Assembly (NCBI RefSeq): GCF_010614725.1
Contig: NZ_JAAEHL010000002.1
Span: forward strand, 62,001 to 126,000
From: Flavobacterium ajazii
Lineage (GTDB): Bacteria > Bacteroidota > Bacteroidia > Flavobacteriales > Flavobacteriaceae
DNA length: 64,000 nucleotides
Reading direction: 5' to 3'
The position numbers and the translations under genes were made by a program. The notes under the pieces are model-generated. The model was not told the origin of the DNA. It was given only the letters and a program-made list of their open reading frames with translations, and ran no database searches. Within the stretch, counting starts at the first letter, position 1. Each line of letters starts with the position of its first letter. Shown here in pieces: positions 16,453 through 25,324 of the stretch.

Positions 16453-17352
16453 ATGATAAACAATATTAAGACCGTTTTCAGTATAAAAGATCTTGAAAAC
16501 TTATCCGGAATCAAAGCGCACACCATCAGAATATGGGAGAAAAGATACAATGTCCTTGAACCAATGCGTACCGACACCAATATTCGGTTGTACAATATTG
16601 CCAGTTTACAAAAACTCTTAAACATTACGCTTCTTCACGAATACGGATACAAAATATCCAAAATAGCTACTTTTCCTGAAGAAAAAATTCCGCAGCTGGT
16701 TCGCGAAATTACGACCAAAAAAAATTCAAAAAACTACGCTATCAATTCTTTTAAGATGGCTATGATGAATTTTGATCAGGAATTGTTTTTCAACACATTC
16801 GACTGGCTAATTTCAGAGAAATCATTTCAGGAAGTTTTCAAGGATCATTTCCTGCCTTTACTGAAAGAATTAGGCTTATTATGGCAATCCCAAACCATAA
16901 GCCCGGCCAATGAACACTTCATGAGCCACCTTATTAAGCAGAAAATATTAATTTATACTGAAAGCCTTCAGATTCTGAAACCAACCAGAACCGACAAGGT
17001 ATTTGTGCTTTCACTACCGATGAATGAAGTACATCAGATAGGTTTGCTGTACATTCAGTACGAAATTCTATTAAGGGGTTACAAAGCAATTTATTTAGGC
17101 GAAAGTATGCCGATAGAAAATCTTCAGGACCTTACCAGACATTTCAATTCAATAACTTTTGCTACCTTTATGACTATTCAGCCTGATCCTAATTTTGTTA
17201 ATCAGTATGTAAAACTGATGGAACAAAAACTGCTTTCTGAAGACAATGAAATCTGGCTAATGGGAAAAATGACGAAACACATAAACAGAGAAAACTTATC
17301 CGAAAGAACATTTGTTTTTGACTCCATGGAGGAAACTATTCTTAAATTATAA
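16453..17352 (+). CDS. CarH/LitR-like MerR regulator with B12-binding domain
   Basis: About 299 residues from the ATG at 16453. The N-terminus is a MerR HTH (FSIKDLENLSGIKAHTIRIWEKRYNVLEP, then RLYNIASLQKL). The middle helical-bundle domain contains W, nine residues, then EH (LLWQSQTISPANEHF), the Wx9EH motif of B12-dependent photoreceptors. The C-terminal Rossmann-like domain has MNEVHQIGLLY, matching (E/D)xHxxG, whose His is the lower cobalt ligand. CarH proteins bind adenosylcobalamin, repress in the dark and release DNA in light. With both motifs intact, a light-sensing role is well supported. The genes around it, above all a photolyase, fit a light regulon. Confidence 0.92.
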   Translation: MINNIKTVFSIKDLENLSGIKAHTIRIWEKRYNVLEPMRTDTNIRLYNIASLQKLLNITLLHEYGYKISKIATFPEEKIPQLVREITTKKNSKNYAINSFKMAMMNFDQELFFNTFDWLISEKSFQEVFKDHFLPLLKELGLLWQSQTISPANEHFMSHLIKQKILIYTESLQILKPTRTDKVFVLSLPMNEVHQIGLLYIQYEILLRGYKAIYLGESMPIENLQDLTRHFNSITFATFMTIQPDPNFVNQYVKLMEQKLLSEDNEIWLMGKMTKHINRENLSERTFVFDSMEETILKL

Positions 17353-17419
17353 GTTTTTATACATTTCGTTAAACCAATTTCAATAACAGATTCAGGCTGT
17401 CAATTGATATCGTATCGTT

Positions 17420-17887
17420 ATGAAATTATACAAAATAGAAACCGTACAATATATAAATGCCAGCATTTTTCAATGCTGGGACTTTTTTTCGAGTCCAAAA
17501 AACCTGCAAACCATAACACTCGACAACATGAGTTTTGAAATTCAGGATTTTGATGACAAGCGAATGTATCAAGGACAAATTATCTCCTATACTTTAAAAC
17601 CACTTTTGGGAATTAAAATTTCCTGGGTTACCGAAATTACTGCCTGTCAAGAAAATCTTTATTTCTTAGACATTCAGCGATTTGGCCCTTATAAATTATG
17701 GCACCACAAACACTTTTTTGAACCTACAGAAGATGGCAGGACGAAAATGACAGATATTGTTCATTATGCATTACCACTCGGAATTTTAGGACGCCTCATG
17801 AACCGGTTAGTGGTAAAAAATAAATTGAAAACCATTTTCGAATATCGTCGTAATAAGATTGATGAATTGTTTAATCCAAAATTATAA
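17420..17887 (+). CDS. SRPBCC (START-like) family protein
   Basis: A 155-residue protein that is a single START/Bet v1-type domain: YKIETVQYINASIFQCWDFFSSPKNLQTIT at the start, alternating strands, and the long C-terminal helix LGRLMNRLVVKNKLKTIFEYRRNKIDELF. Proteins like this bind hydrophobic ligands. It starts 67 bases after the B12-type regulator, in the same direction. SRPBCC, photolyase and TIGR01777 genes often gather around LitR-type regulators in other bacteria (recalled), so membership of the same light-controlled group is likely. The ligand is unknown. Confidence 0.85.
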   Translation: MKLYKIETVQYINASIFQCWDFFSSPKNLQTITLDNMSFEIQDFDDKRMYQGQIISYTLKPLLGIKISWVTEITACQENLYFLDIQRFGPYKLWHHKHFFEPTEDGRTKMTDIVHYALPLGILGRLMNRLVVKNKLKTIFEYRRNKIDELFNPKL

Positions 17888-17900
17888 TTACAGATTTTAA

Positions 17901-18043
17901 GTTTAAACACATAGAAGCATAGATTCTGTTTGTGGCTAAAGGCATTTCACTTGTATTAAAACACATAACTATGTGTTGAGAAATATGTTTCTTCTTTACA
18001 TCCTTTTCCAAAAAATTAAAATCTATGTCCCTATCTGTTAAAA
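17901..18043. mobile_element. ORF-less inverted-repeat element, deletion form of the GxxExxY unit
   Basis: The left end GTTTAAACACATAGAAGC runs on to CATAGATT (17901-17925) and pairs with the right end ATCTATGTCCCTATCTG plus TTAAAAA (18019-18043), 19 of 25 positions. Next to the left end is GGCTAAAGGCATTTCACTT (17934-17952). This same subterminal word, as AAGTGAAATGCC, lies inside the right end of the GxxExxY unit at 37530-37541. An inner ACACATAACTATGTGTT palindrome resembles the other subterminal word, CTATGTGTTAAT. No ORF is present. I read this as a MITE-like remnant carrying both ends of the GxxExxY unit in opposite orientation. Confidence 0.7.
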
Positions 18044-18065
18044 AATATCCAGTAAAACTCATACA

Positions 18066-19361
18066 ATGACAAAACAAAAAGTTACTTTTTTCTGGTTTAG
18101 ACGTGATTTACGTTTAGAAGACAATACCGGATTATTTCACGCCTTACAATCCGGTTTTCCTGTGATTCCGCTTTTTATTTTTGATGATGCGATTCTGGAA
18201 AACCTTCCAAAAAATGATGCAAGAGTGAGTTTTATTTATGATTCGCTTGAAAAGATAAATATTGAATTAAATGCTTTAGAGTCTTCAATTTTAATTAAAA
18301 AAGGAAATACCAAAGACGTCTGGCAATCACTTATCAAAGAATTTGATATCCAAAACGTTTTCTTCAATAAAGATTATGAACCTTTTGCGATTAAACGTGA
18401 TTTATCAATTATTAAATTATTAAAAGAAAATAATATTGAATCTTTCTCTTATAAAGATCATGTGATTTTTGAAGAAAAAGAAATCACAAAAGCAGATGGG
18501 CTTCCGTACACGGTTTACACGCCTTACAAGAACAAATGGCTGGAGAAATACCATTTTTCAGGTTCAGCACCAGAATATGATACCAAATCCTACTTTTCGA
18601 ATTTTGCAAAAAATCAGTTTCCTTTTCCAGATTTGCCCGCCATTGGCTTTGAAAAAAGTGTTATAAAAGTACAATCGCATAATTTAACCCAAATAGCCAA
18701 TTATAAAGAGACACGGGATTTTCCGGCTTTGGACAGTACCTCTTATCTTTCTCCACATTTACGTTTTGGAACCGTTAGCATCCGAAAATTAGTAAATTGG
18801 GCAAACCGAAAAAACCAGACTTTTTTAAGTGAACTAATCTGGAGAGAATTCTTTATACAAATTCTGTTCAGCTTTCCAGATTGTGTCAATCACAATTTCA
18901 AATCAGCTTATGACGGGATTCAGTGGCGTAATAATGAAGAAGATTTCAAGCGCTGGTGTTCCGGAACAACGGGTTATCCAATGGTCGATGCCGGAATGCG
19001 CCAACTCAACGAAACAGGATACATGCACAATCGCGTGCGTATGGTTGTTGCCAGTTTTTTATGCAAACATTTGTTGATTAACTGGCAATGGGGAGAAGCT
19101 TATTTTGCAGAAAAACTTTTAGATTTTGAACTAGCTTCAAATGTAGGTAACTGGCAGTGGGCAGCCGGAACAGGCTGTGATGCCGCACCTTATTTCAGGG
19201 TTTTTAATCCGGAAATACAACAAAAGAAATTTGATGAAAAAGGTGAATACATCCGTAAATGGATTCCTGAATTTGATTTAGGATATAATGAACCAATGAT
19301 AGATCATGCTTTTGCAAGGGACAGGGCGATTGCGACTTATAAGGCGGGGATACTTAAATAA
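18066..19361 (+). CDS. phrB: Deoxyribodipyrimidine photolyase (cryptochrome/photolyase family)
   Basis: A 431-residue protein. The N-terminal alpha/beta antenna domain starts VTFFWFRRDLRLEDNTGLFHAL. The FAD-binding helical domain has SELIWREFFIQILFSFP, MVDAGMRQLNETGYMHNRVRMVVASFL and NWQWAAGTGCDAAPYFRVFNP, all hallmarks of class I CPD photolyases, including the Asn/Trp residues around FAD. The C-terminus (PMIDHAFARDRAIATYK) is also typical. It uses blue light to split cyclobutane pyrimidine dimers in DNA. It lies downstream of a predicted B12 light sensor and just after the ORF-less inverted-repeat element. Confidence 0.95.
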   Translation: MTKQKVTFFWFRRDLRLEDNTGLFHALQSGFPVIPLFIFDDAILENLPKNDARVSFIYDSLEKINIELNALESSILIKKGNTKDVWQSLIKEFDIQNVFFNKDYEPFAIKRDLSIIKLLKENNIESFSYKDHVIFEEKEITKADGLPYTVYTPYKNKWLEKYHFSGSAPEYDTKSYFSNFAKNQFPFPDLPAIGFEKSVIKVQSHNLTQIANYKETRDFPALDSTSYLSPHLRFGTVSIRKLVNWANRKNQTFLSELIWREFFIQILFSFPDCVNHNFKSAYDGIQWRNNEEDFKRWCSGTTGYPMVDAGMRQLNETGYMHNRVRMVVASFLCKHLLINWQWGEAYFAEKLLDFELASNVGNWQWAAGTGCDAAPYFRVFNPEIQQKKFDEKGEYIRKWIPEFDLGYNEPMIDHAFARDRAIATYKAGILK

Positions 19362-19374
19362 AGTTCCAAATTTT

Positions 19375-19424
19375 AAATTCCAAATTCCAATCATTATGTT
19401 TACTACAATTGGAATTTGGAATTT
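19375..19424. terminator. Palindromic terminator at a convergent junction (AATTCCAA word)
   Basis: Perfect 17-base arms (AAATTCCAAATTCCAAT and its complement) surround a 16-base loop. It lies between the convergent photolyase and ABC1 kinase genes and is built from the same word repeat as the hairpin at 50889-50923. Confidence 0.75.
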
Positions 19425-19444
19425 TTATATTGGAATTTCTAAGC

Positions 19445-20749
19445 CTAATATTTCAAATAATTCTCAACAACGATCTTCGCTTTCAGATCAAACATTAAAT
19501 TGTACAGCCCGAAGAAAGTACGGTTCATGTAAATAAAGTGTTTGGATCCGCGGTTTCCGTTCATTTTTTTCAGGTTGGTGTCTTCTGAAAAGCGTTTTCC
19601 TAATTCGGCGATAGCGTTGAAGAACGTTTCATCAGCAAAATCGAAAGTTTCGTTTTGAAAAGGTTTAGTAAACAATGATAACAAATCATGGAACATCGCT
19701 GTAAAATATTCGATTTCAGCAGGTGTATCGTCTGTGCGAAGGATTTCTAATTCGAATAATTTATCGTTGAAACGATTTTTATCGGTAATGACATTTTTAT
19801 TGATGAGTTCGAAATACGGAATATAAAAATCATTCGGAATTTGTTTCATACAGCCAAAATCTAAAGCAATCAAACGGTTTTGATCGTCTACCAAAAAGTT
19901 TCCGGGATGCGGATCGGCGTGAACTTTTCGTAACACATGAATTTGATACATATAAAAATCCCAAAGCGCCTGCCCTATTTTGTCGCCGGTTTCACGATCA
20001 AAATCTTTTACTGTAAATTCCGAAAGATGAATTCCGGTCATCCAGTCCATCGTAATGATTTTCTCTGATGAAAATTCCGGATAGTAATTGGGAAAAAGAA
20101 TGTTCTCAATTTTACTGCAGGCTTTTACAACTTCTTCGCTTTGCTTTAATTCCAGTAAATAATTGGTTTCTTCAATCAGTTTATCTTCAACTTCCTTAAA
20201 ATATTTATCAGAATCTTTTCCCTGCAGATTAAACATTCTAATCGCAATTGGTTTTACCAAAGCCAAATCAGACGAAATGCTGTTGGCAACACCCGGATAC
20301 TGAATTTTAACTGCCAGTTTTTTTCCGTCTTTCTTCGCCAGATGCACCTGTCCGATACTTGCTGCATTAACAGAATTGGCATTGAACTCATCAAAAATTT
20401 CATACGGTGTTTTACCAAAATTGCTCTTGAACGTCTTTAACACTAAAGGAGCCGAAAGTGGCGGAACTGAAAATTGTGACAACGAAAATTTCTCCACATA
20501 CGCCTGAGGCAAAAAGTTTTTGTCCATGCTCAGCATTTGGGCAACTTTCAGAGCGCTTCCTTTTAAGCTTTTTAATCCGTCGTAAATATCTTCTGCATTA
20601 TTTTCATTGAGTTTATCGCGTGTCAAATCCGGGTTGACTATTTTTTCAGCATAATGTTTAACATAGTTTACTCCAATTTTAGCACCTGTCTGAACCAGTT
20701 TTCCGGCTCTTTCTATTTTTGAAGTTGGTATATAATCGATTGTTTTCAT
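19445..20749 (-). CDS. ABC1/AarF/UbiB-family atypical kinase
   Basis: A 434-residue protein of the UbiB/ADCK family. A KxGQ-type N-terminal motif appears as LKGSALKVAQMLSMD. The nucleotide loop reads NAASIGQVHLAKKDG with the following Lys in LAVKIQYPG, and the catalytic segment is VHADPHPGNFLVDD, then ALDFGCMKQI. Family members support isoprenoid lipid (quinone) metabolism or act as atypical ATPases. Bacteroidota use menaquinone, so the target here is uncertain. The gene overlaps the upstream TetR-type gene by four bases (ATGA), so they are translationally coupled. Confidence 0.92.
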   Translation of the reverse strand: MKTIDYIPTSKIERAGKLVQTGAKIGVNYVKHYAEKIVNPDLTRDKLNENNAEDIYDGLKSLKGSALKVAQMLSMDKNFLPQAYVEKFSLSQFSVPPLSAPLVLKTFKSNFGKTPYEIFDEFNANSVNAASIGQVHLAKKDGKKLAVKIQYPGVANSISSDLALVKPIAIRMFNLQGKDSDKYFKEVEDKLIEETNYLLELKQSEEVVKACSKIENILFPNYYPEFSSEKIITMDWMTGIHLSEFTVKDFDRETGDKIGQALWDFYMYQIHVLRKVHADPHPGNFLVDDQNRLIALDFGCMKQIPNDFYIPYFELINKNVITDKNRFNDKLFELEILRTDDTPAEIEYFTAMFHDLLSLFTKPFQNETFDFADETFFNAIAELGKRFSEDTNLKKMNGNRGSKHFIYMNRTFFGLYNLMFDLKAKIVVENYLKY

Positions 20750-21408
20750 GATTTACTGTATATTTTTTCTTTAAACAGAAATTTTCCTAAATCTATCAGA
20801 TGGTTCATTGGTGCGACATTCATTAATTCGAACGAAGCATTGACTGATTTCTCTATAAAAATATCTGTTTTTTCAAAAGCTGCTGATGAATCGTCTATCC
20901 AGAATTTTATCGTCATCATCAACTGTAGCCAGGCACTTTCCTGAATGGCTTTTTCCTGAAACTTCTGCAGTTTTTCAACTTCAAGTCTGTAATCATCCGT
21001 CAGGATTTCTGAAACATATTCTTTGAAACTATCACGAAGAGAAGTAAGTTGAACCAAATTCTTTAACGGATTTCTGTCCAGCTTAAGCGATTGCAGAACA
21101 TAGCTTCTGTTAGCAGTTAATATTTCGAAAAAAGTGAAATAAAAACTCAGCATTTTGTTCTTCATATCGTATTCTAAATAATCAGTGTTTTTGTGCAGCA
21201 AATCAATTGTGTTTGCAAAAAACAATCTGAAAATTTCTTTTTCCAAACCTTCCAGCGTTCCAAAAAATGGATAAAATTCAGCCTCTGTAAAATCATTTTC
21301 TTTGGCAAAATGATAAACCGATTTTGGTTTCTGGCCTTTTTCCAAAACTTCATTCATGTATATTGAAACGATATCTTCTTTACTGATTACCTTCTTTTTA
21401 GCAGCCAT
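20746..21408 (-). CDS. TetR/AcrR-type regulator coupled to ABC1 kinase
   Basis: A 220-residue all-helical protein. The N-terminus KKVISKEDIVSIYMNEVLEKGQ, then YHFAKENDFTEAEFYPFFGTLEGLEKEIF resembles a TetR HTH, with FYPFFG in place of the common FYxYFx. The remainder would be the ligand-binding helical domain. The HTH is somewhat diverged, so DNA binding is likely but not certain. It forms a coupled pair with the ABC1 kinase. It is divergent from the TIGR01777 epimerase gene with about 100 bases between, where it could act. Confidence 0.75.
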   Translation of the reverse strand: MAAKKKVISKEDIVSIYMNEVLEKGQKPKSVYHFAKENDFTEAEFYPFFGTLEGLEKEIFRLFFANTIDLLHKNTDYLEYDMKNKMLSFYFTFFEILTANRSYVLQSLKLDRNPLKNLVQLTSLRDSFKEYVSEILTDDYRLEVEKLQKFQEKAIQESAWLQLMMTIKFWIDDSSAAFEKTDIFIEKSVNASFELMNVAPMNHLIDLGKFLFKEKIYSKS

Positions 21409-21506
21409 TTCTTTTAAATTTAGAATTCGTCCTAAAGGTAAGCAATGTTTGAGTATCTTTATGAATCCTTAAACAGCTGGCACTGTTAAATATATTATAA
21501 ACTATC

Positions 21507-22418
21507 ATGGCTAAAAACGTATTATTAACCGGAGGAACCGGATTCATCGGCAAACATCTTACCAGTTTACTGATTGCTAATGGTTTTTCGGTATCTATCT
21601 TAAGTAGAAGTTCCCGAAACAATACTGATTTTATTACATATTACCAATGGGACTTAGATCGTAATTATATTGATGAAAATGCCATTTTAAATACCGATTT
21701 TATTATCCATCTGGCAGGCGAAGGAATTGTAGAAAAACGCTGGACGGAAAAACGAAAAAAAGCCCTTTTAGAAAGCCGTACAAAACCCATTGAACTTATT
21801 TATTCGGTTTTGCAAAAAAATAACAAATCACTGGAAGCTTTTGTTTCGGCTTCGGCAGTCGGAATTTACGGAGCAATAACATCTGATGAAATTTGTATTG
21901 AAGATACACCGCCGGCAAATGATTTTTTAGGTACTACCTGCCAAATTTGGGAAGAAACCGTTGCTAAAATTGAATCATTAGGAATCCGAACTGTAAAAGT
22001 CAGAACCGGAATTGTGTTGGGAAGAAACGAAGGCTTTTTAAAGAAATTAAAACCCAGCTTTAAGTCAGGATTTGGAGCCATTTTAGGAACCGGAAACCAG
22101 TATATTCCCTGGATCCATATTGACGATTTGTGTACCATTTATTTAAAAGCAATTCAGGACAAGGCAACAAACGGTAATTATAATGCAACTGTTTTAGACA
22201 ACACAACCAACGCTGTATTATCTAAAACACTTGCAAATTTATATGGTTATTCCATATGGCTGCCCAAAGTTCCTGCTTTTGTACTTAAACTGCTTTTAGG
22301 AGAAATGAGCGTTGCCGTACTTAACGGTCAAAGGGTCTCTTCAGAAAAAATCAAAAATACGGGTTTAAATTTCCAGTTTGAAGATTTAAAAACTGCACTT
22401 TCAAACTGTATCTCCTAA
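21507..22418 (+). CDS. TIGR01777-type NAD(P)-dependent epimerase
   Basis: A 303-residue extended short-chain dehydrogenase. It has a Rossmann start VLLTGGTGFIGKHLTSLLIANG, INITIAL-type HLAGEGIVEKRWTEKRKKALLESR, the SASAVGIYG catalytic-loop region, and RTGIVLGRNEGFLKKL, all typical of the YfcH/TIGR01777 family. The C-terminal part has PKVPAFVLKLLLGEMSVAVL. The reaction is not known for this family. Its place beside the TetR/ABC1 pair and the photolyase fits the gene content of light-regulated clusters. It is convergent with the YceI gene, 10 bases apart. Confidence 0.9.
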   Translation: MAKNVLLTGGTGFIGKHLTSLLIANGFSVSILSRSSRNNTDFITYYQWDLDRNYIDENAILNTDFIIHLAGEGIVEKRWTEKRKKALLESRTKPIELIYSVLQKNNKSLEAFVSASAVGIYGAITSDEICIEDTPPANDFLGTTCQIWEETVAKIESLGIRTVKVRTGIVLGRNEGFLKKLKPSFKSGFGAILGTGNQYIPWIHIDDLCTIYLKAIQDKATNGNYNATVLDNTTNAVLSKTLANLYGYSIWLPKVPAFVLKLLLGEMSVAVLNGQRVSSEKIKNTGLNFQFEDLKTALSNCIS

Positions 22419-22428
22419 TGCCTGGTTT

Positions 22429-22995
22429 TCATTTCAGTGTCAAAAGCATTTCGTCATTTCCAATCACTCCGTTTAACTCAGTATTGACTGTTTTTGCAAT
22501 TTTAGCAGCTATTCTGTTCGGAATTTCAATATCAAAATCGGCAATAGAAATAGGAAAATCCGATTTAATCTGTATCCCTCCATACACCTTTTTCAACAAT
22601 GCTTTTACCGCAATCTCTTTGTATTTTCCTCGGATCATCAATTTTCCTTTGATTACATATTCTTTCTCCGTTTCATCAATATCTTTTAAGTCAAATTTTG
22701 CAATTTTGCCTTTAAAAAAAGCTTTGGGATAACGATCACTTTCTACATAGTTTTGATTAAAATGCTCTTCCATCAAATCCAGTTTAAAATGAAAATCTCT
22801 CATAACAACAGTACATAAAAATGTACTTGCTTTAGGATCTAAAATAATCATAACCGATTTGTTTACCGCTTTTATTTCTTCGAAAAATGGTACGGTAGCT
22901 TCAAAATTTATTATTGCCTTGTTGGTAGTAATTTTTTCCTGGGCAATAATAGAACAGGCGGTAAACAATAAAATAAAAAATACAGTTCTTTTCAT
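22429..22995 (-). CDS. YceI-family periplasmic protein
   Basis: From the ATG at 22995 it has 188 residues with signal peptide TVFFILLFTACSIIAQ. The mature part has the YceI lipocalin-like fold: INFEATVPFFEEIKAVNK, FHFKLDLMEEHFNQNYVESDRYPKAFFKGKI, KGKLMIRGKYKEIAV and the final ADFDIEIPNRIAAKIA. YceI proteins bind polyisoprenoids in a hydrophobic tunnel. This would fit with the ABC1 kinase and SRPBCC genes nearby if the cluster handles isoprenoid lipids (inference). Confidence 0.9.
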   Translation of the reverse strand: MKRTVFFILLFTACSIIAQEKITTNKAIINFEATVPFFEEIKAVNKSVMIILDPKASTFLCTVVMRDFHFKLDLMEEHFNQNYVESDRYPKAFFKGKIAKFDLKDIDETEKEYVIKGKLMIRGKYKEIAVKALLKKVYGGIQIKSDFPISIADFDIEIPNRIAAKIAKTVNTELNGVIGNDEMLLTLK

Positions 22996-23007
22996 AATCG
23001 TCAGCAT

Positions 23008-23354
23008 TTAAACAATTATGTCATTCGGTTTTTATTTTAAGAAGAAAGAAAAAAACTAAGATCAAAAAAATCGAATGGCGTACTCCGTGAAAAAATATAG
23101 TAACTCAATGATTACACTTAAAGTTACGAAATTTTCAGGAGTCTGGCTGATGATTTTATGCTAAATATTTGTGAATCTTTATATTACTTTCTTCCGACTT
23201 TTATTAAAGTATAAAACGTTAATATCAGGAGTTAACATCATTCAATTTCAGGGAATAATGTCATCTTAAATGAAGTCAAAAGTTTTTTAATCACAAAGGG
23301 CTTCGGCTCCGCCTGACACTTATTCCAAATATAACAAACTGATTTACAAAACTA
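23008..23354. other. Gene-free interval
   Basis: No credible ORF, RNA or repeat was found in these 347 bases. A short GC-rich word (GGGCTTCGGCTCCGCC) at about 23299-23315 can fold into a small hairpin. It may belong to a terminator or to a decayed repeat. Confidence 0.5.
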
Positions 23355-23903
23355 TTAACCAATTTCAACCAATACATTGTATTTGTCTAAACTCGCCAGA
23401 TCTTCAATCGAATTTACTTTGGCTTCTTTTGCATGTTCTTCTATTTCTTTTCTGGTTTCTATTTGTTTGATACATTTTCTAAAACGACGTACTTCATCCA
23501 GATTAGTTAAAATGAGTCCCGGAACCTGAATACTTTTGCCTTCTTTATCCTTGGCAACCATAGTAAAATAAGACGAGTTACAATGTTTAATCACACCCGT
23601 CTGAATGTGCTCTGCCTCAACACGGATGCCTACAATCATCGAACTCCTCCCAACATAATTTACGGATGCCTTCATGGTTACTAATTCTCCAACTTCAATG
23701 GGTTTTAAAAAGTTTACCGTATCTACTGAAGCTGTTACGCAATAATTGCCGCAAAATTTTGAGGCACACGCAAAGGCAATCTGATCCAGTAATTGTAAAA
23801 TGTATCCTCCGTGAATCTTTCCGCTGAAGTTTGTATGCGACGGAAGCATCAATTCTGAAATACTAATTTTTGATGAAGAAACGGGTCTGAAATCTGTAGT
23901 CAT
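23355..23903 (-). CDS. Acyl-CoA thioesterase (hotdog fold)
   Basis: A 182-residue protein with the YciA/BACH-type hotdog core. ELMLPSHTNFSGKIHGGYILQLLDQIA has the N-x-x-G-x-I-x-G-G helix with catalytic Asp. FLKPIEVGELVTMKASVNYVGRSSM then follows. The C-terminal extension (about 130-182) is charged and helical. It hydrolyses acyl-CoA to free fatty acid and CoA in the cytoplasm; chain-length preference cannot be read. It is followed downstream by a gene-free interval and preceded by rmuC in the same direction. Confidence 0.9.
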   Translation of the reverse strand: MTTDFRPVSSSKISISELMLPSHTNFSGKIHGGYILQLLDQIAFACASKFCGNYCVTASVDTVNFLKPIEVGELVTMKASVNYVGRSSMIVGIRVEAEHIQTGVIKHCNSSYFTMVAKDKEGKSIQVPGLILTNLDEVRRFRKCIKQIETRKEIEEHAKEAKVNSIEDLASLDKYNVLVEIG

Positions 23904-23950
23904 TAATCTTGTAGTTTATGGTTTTGTTTAGTTTATTTTAAAATGAGAAT

Positions 23951-25324
23951 TTAATTCAATAATTGATTTTCATCAGTATTTGAAGCTCTTGCAATAATAT
24001 TTTCCGGAAGCGTTTTTTTAGCTTTAGCTCCCATTTTTCTTAGTTTTTCAACACTCGAAATCAGGTTTCCTCTTCCGTCGACAAGTTTATTCATTGCGTT
24101 TTCGTATTCAGTTTTGGTGTCTTTTATTTTGTTTCCGATTTTTACCAAATCCGTTACAAAACCTTCAAACTTATCGTATAATGCTCCTGCCTGACGTGCA
24201 ATTTCAAAAGCATTTTCCTGTTGTTTCTGGTTGGCCCACATACTGTCAATAGTTCTTAAAGTAGCCAGTAATGTAGTTGGTGTCACAATCACAATATTTC
24301 TTGCAAAAGCTTTATTGTATAAAGCCGAATCTTCGTTTAAGGCAATTGCAAAAGCAGGTTCTATCGGAATAAAAAGTAAAACAAAATCGGGGCTTTCAAT
24401 TTGGTACAAATCATGGTAATTTTTGCTTCCGAGCTGTTCAACATGCCTTTTTAGTGAATTGACATGTTCTTTCAGAAATTCATTTTTAAGGCTTTCCTCC
24501 TCTTCATTTACCCATTTTTCATAAGCTGTCAGAGAAACTTTCGAATCGACAATCATTTTTTTACCATCAGGCAAATTAATCACCACATCAGGAAATACAC
24601 GATTCCCGTCAGCATTCGTAAAACTTTGCTGTACTTCGTATTCTCTTCCTTTTTCCAGCCCTGATTTTTCGAGCACACGTTCTAAAACCAGTTCGCCCCA
24701 ATTGCCCTGCATTTTACTGTCACCTTTCAGTGCTTTGGTCAAATTCAAAGTTTCTTTACTCATCTGAACATTCATTTCGCTCAAACCTAAAATCTGCTGA
24801 CGCAGTGCAGCATGGTAATCTATGCTTTCTTTATGAGTTTGTTCTACTTTTTGCTCAAATCCCTGAATTTTATCCTGCAAAGGCAAAAGGATACTCTTCA
24901 TATTTATGGAATTCTGTTCCGTAAATTTTGCCGATTTCTCTTCGAGAATTTTATTGGCTAAATTTTCAAATTCTTTGGTAAATTTTTCCTGTAATGCTGT
25001 TATTTCTGCTTTTTGCTCTTTATGACGTTCCCATAAATTTTCAAAATCAACTTCTTTTTTAGAAAGCTGAATTGCCAGACTGTCTTTTTCGTTCCGAATA
25101 TTTTCTTTTTCTGAATGAATTAAATGAAGCTGTTTTTCAAAACTGTTTTTATCATTTTGAAATTGTTCTTTCTGCAATTGAAATTGGATATTTGCTGTAT
25201 TTAGCTTTTCGTTCAGACTAACTTTCTCCGACTCGAATTTACCCAAAGACAATATTTTACCTAAATAGATTCCCAGGAACAAAGCAATCAGAAAAGCCAA
25301 TAAAAAGGGAAGTAAATCGAACAT
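23951..25324 (-). CDS. rmuC: DNA recombination protein RmuC
   Basis: A 457-residue protein. A single N-terminal membrane helix (LLPFLLAFLIALFLGIYLGKIL) is followed by a long coiled coil (about 30-170). The RmuC domain has MQGNWGELVLERVLEKSGLEKGREYEVQ and FPDVVINLPDGKKMIVDSKVSLTAYEKW, with the PD-(D/E)XK-like residues in DSK. RmuC limits inversions and other rearrangements at short inverted repeats, presumably as a nuclease. That is of interest in a genome with so many small inverted repeats, although this is only context. Length and domain order are normal. Confidence 0.95.
   Translation of the reverse strand: MFDLLPFLLAFLIALFLGIYLGKILSLGKFESEKVSLNEKLNTANIQFQLQKEQFQNDKNSFEKQLHLIHSEKENIRNEKDSLAIQLSKKEVDFENLWERHKEQKAEITALQEKFTKEFENLANKILEEKSAKFTEQNSINMKSILLPLQDKIQGFEQKVEQTHKESIDYHAALRQQILGLSEMNVQMSKETLNLTKALKGDSKMQGNWGELVLERVLEKSGLEKGREYEVQQSFTNADGNRVFPDVVINLPDGKKMIVDSKVSLTAYEKWVNEEEESLKNEFLKEHVNSLKRHVEQLGSKNYHDLYQIESPDFVLLFIPIEPAFAIALNEDSALYNKAFARNIVIVTPTTLLATLRTIDSMWANQKQQENAFEIARQAGALYDKFEGFVTDLVKIGNKIKDTKTEYENAMNKLVDGRGNLISSVEKLRKMGAKAKKTLPENIIARASNTDENQLLN

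Noticed and set aside
22418..22732. Plus-strand ORF after the epimerase gene
   Set aside because: It lies on the opposite strand of the YceI gene, which has clear family motifs and a signal peptide.
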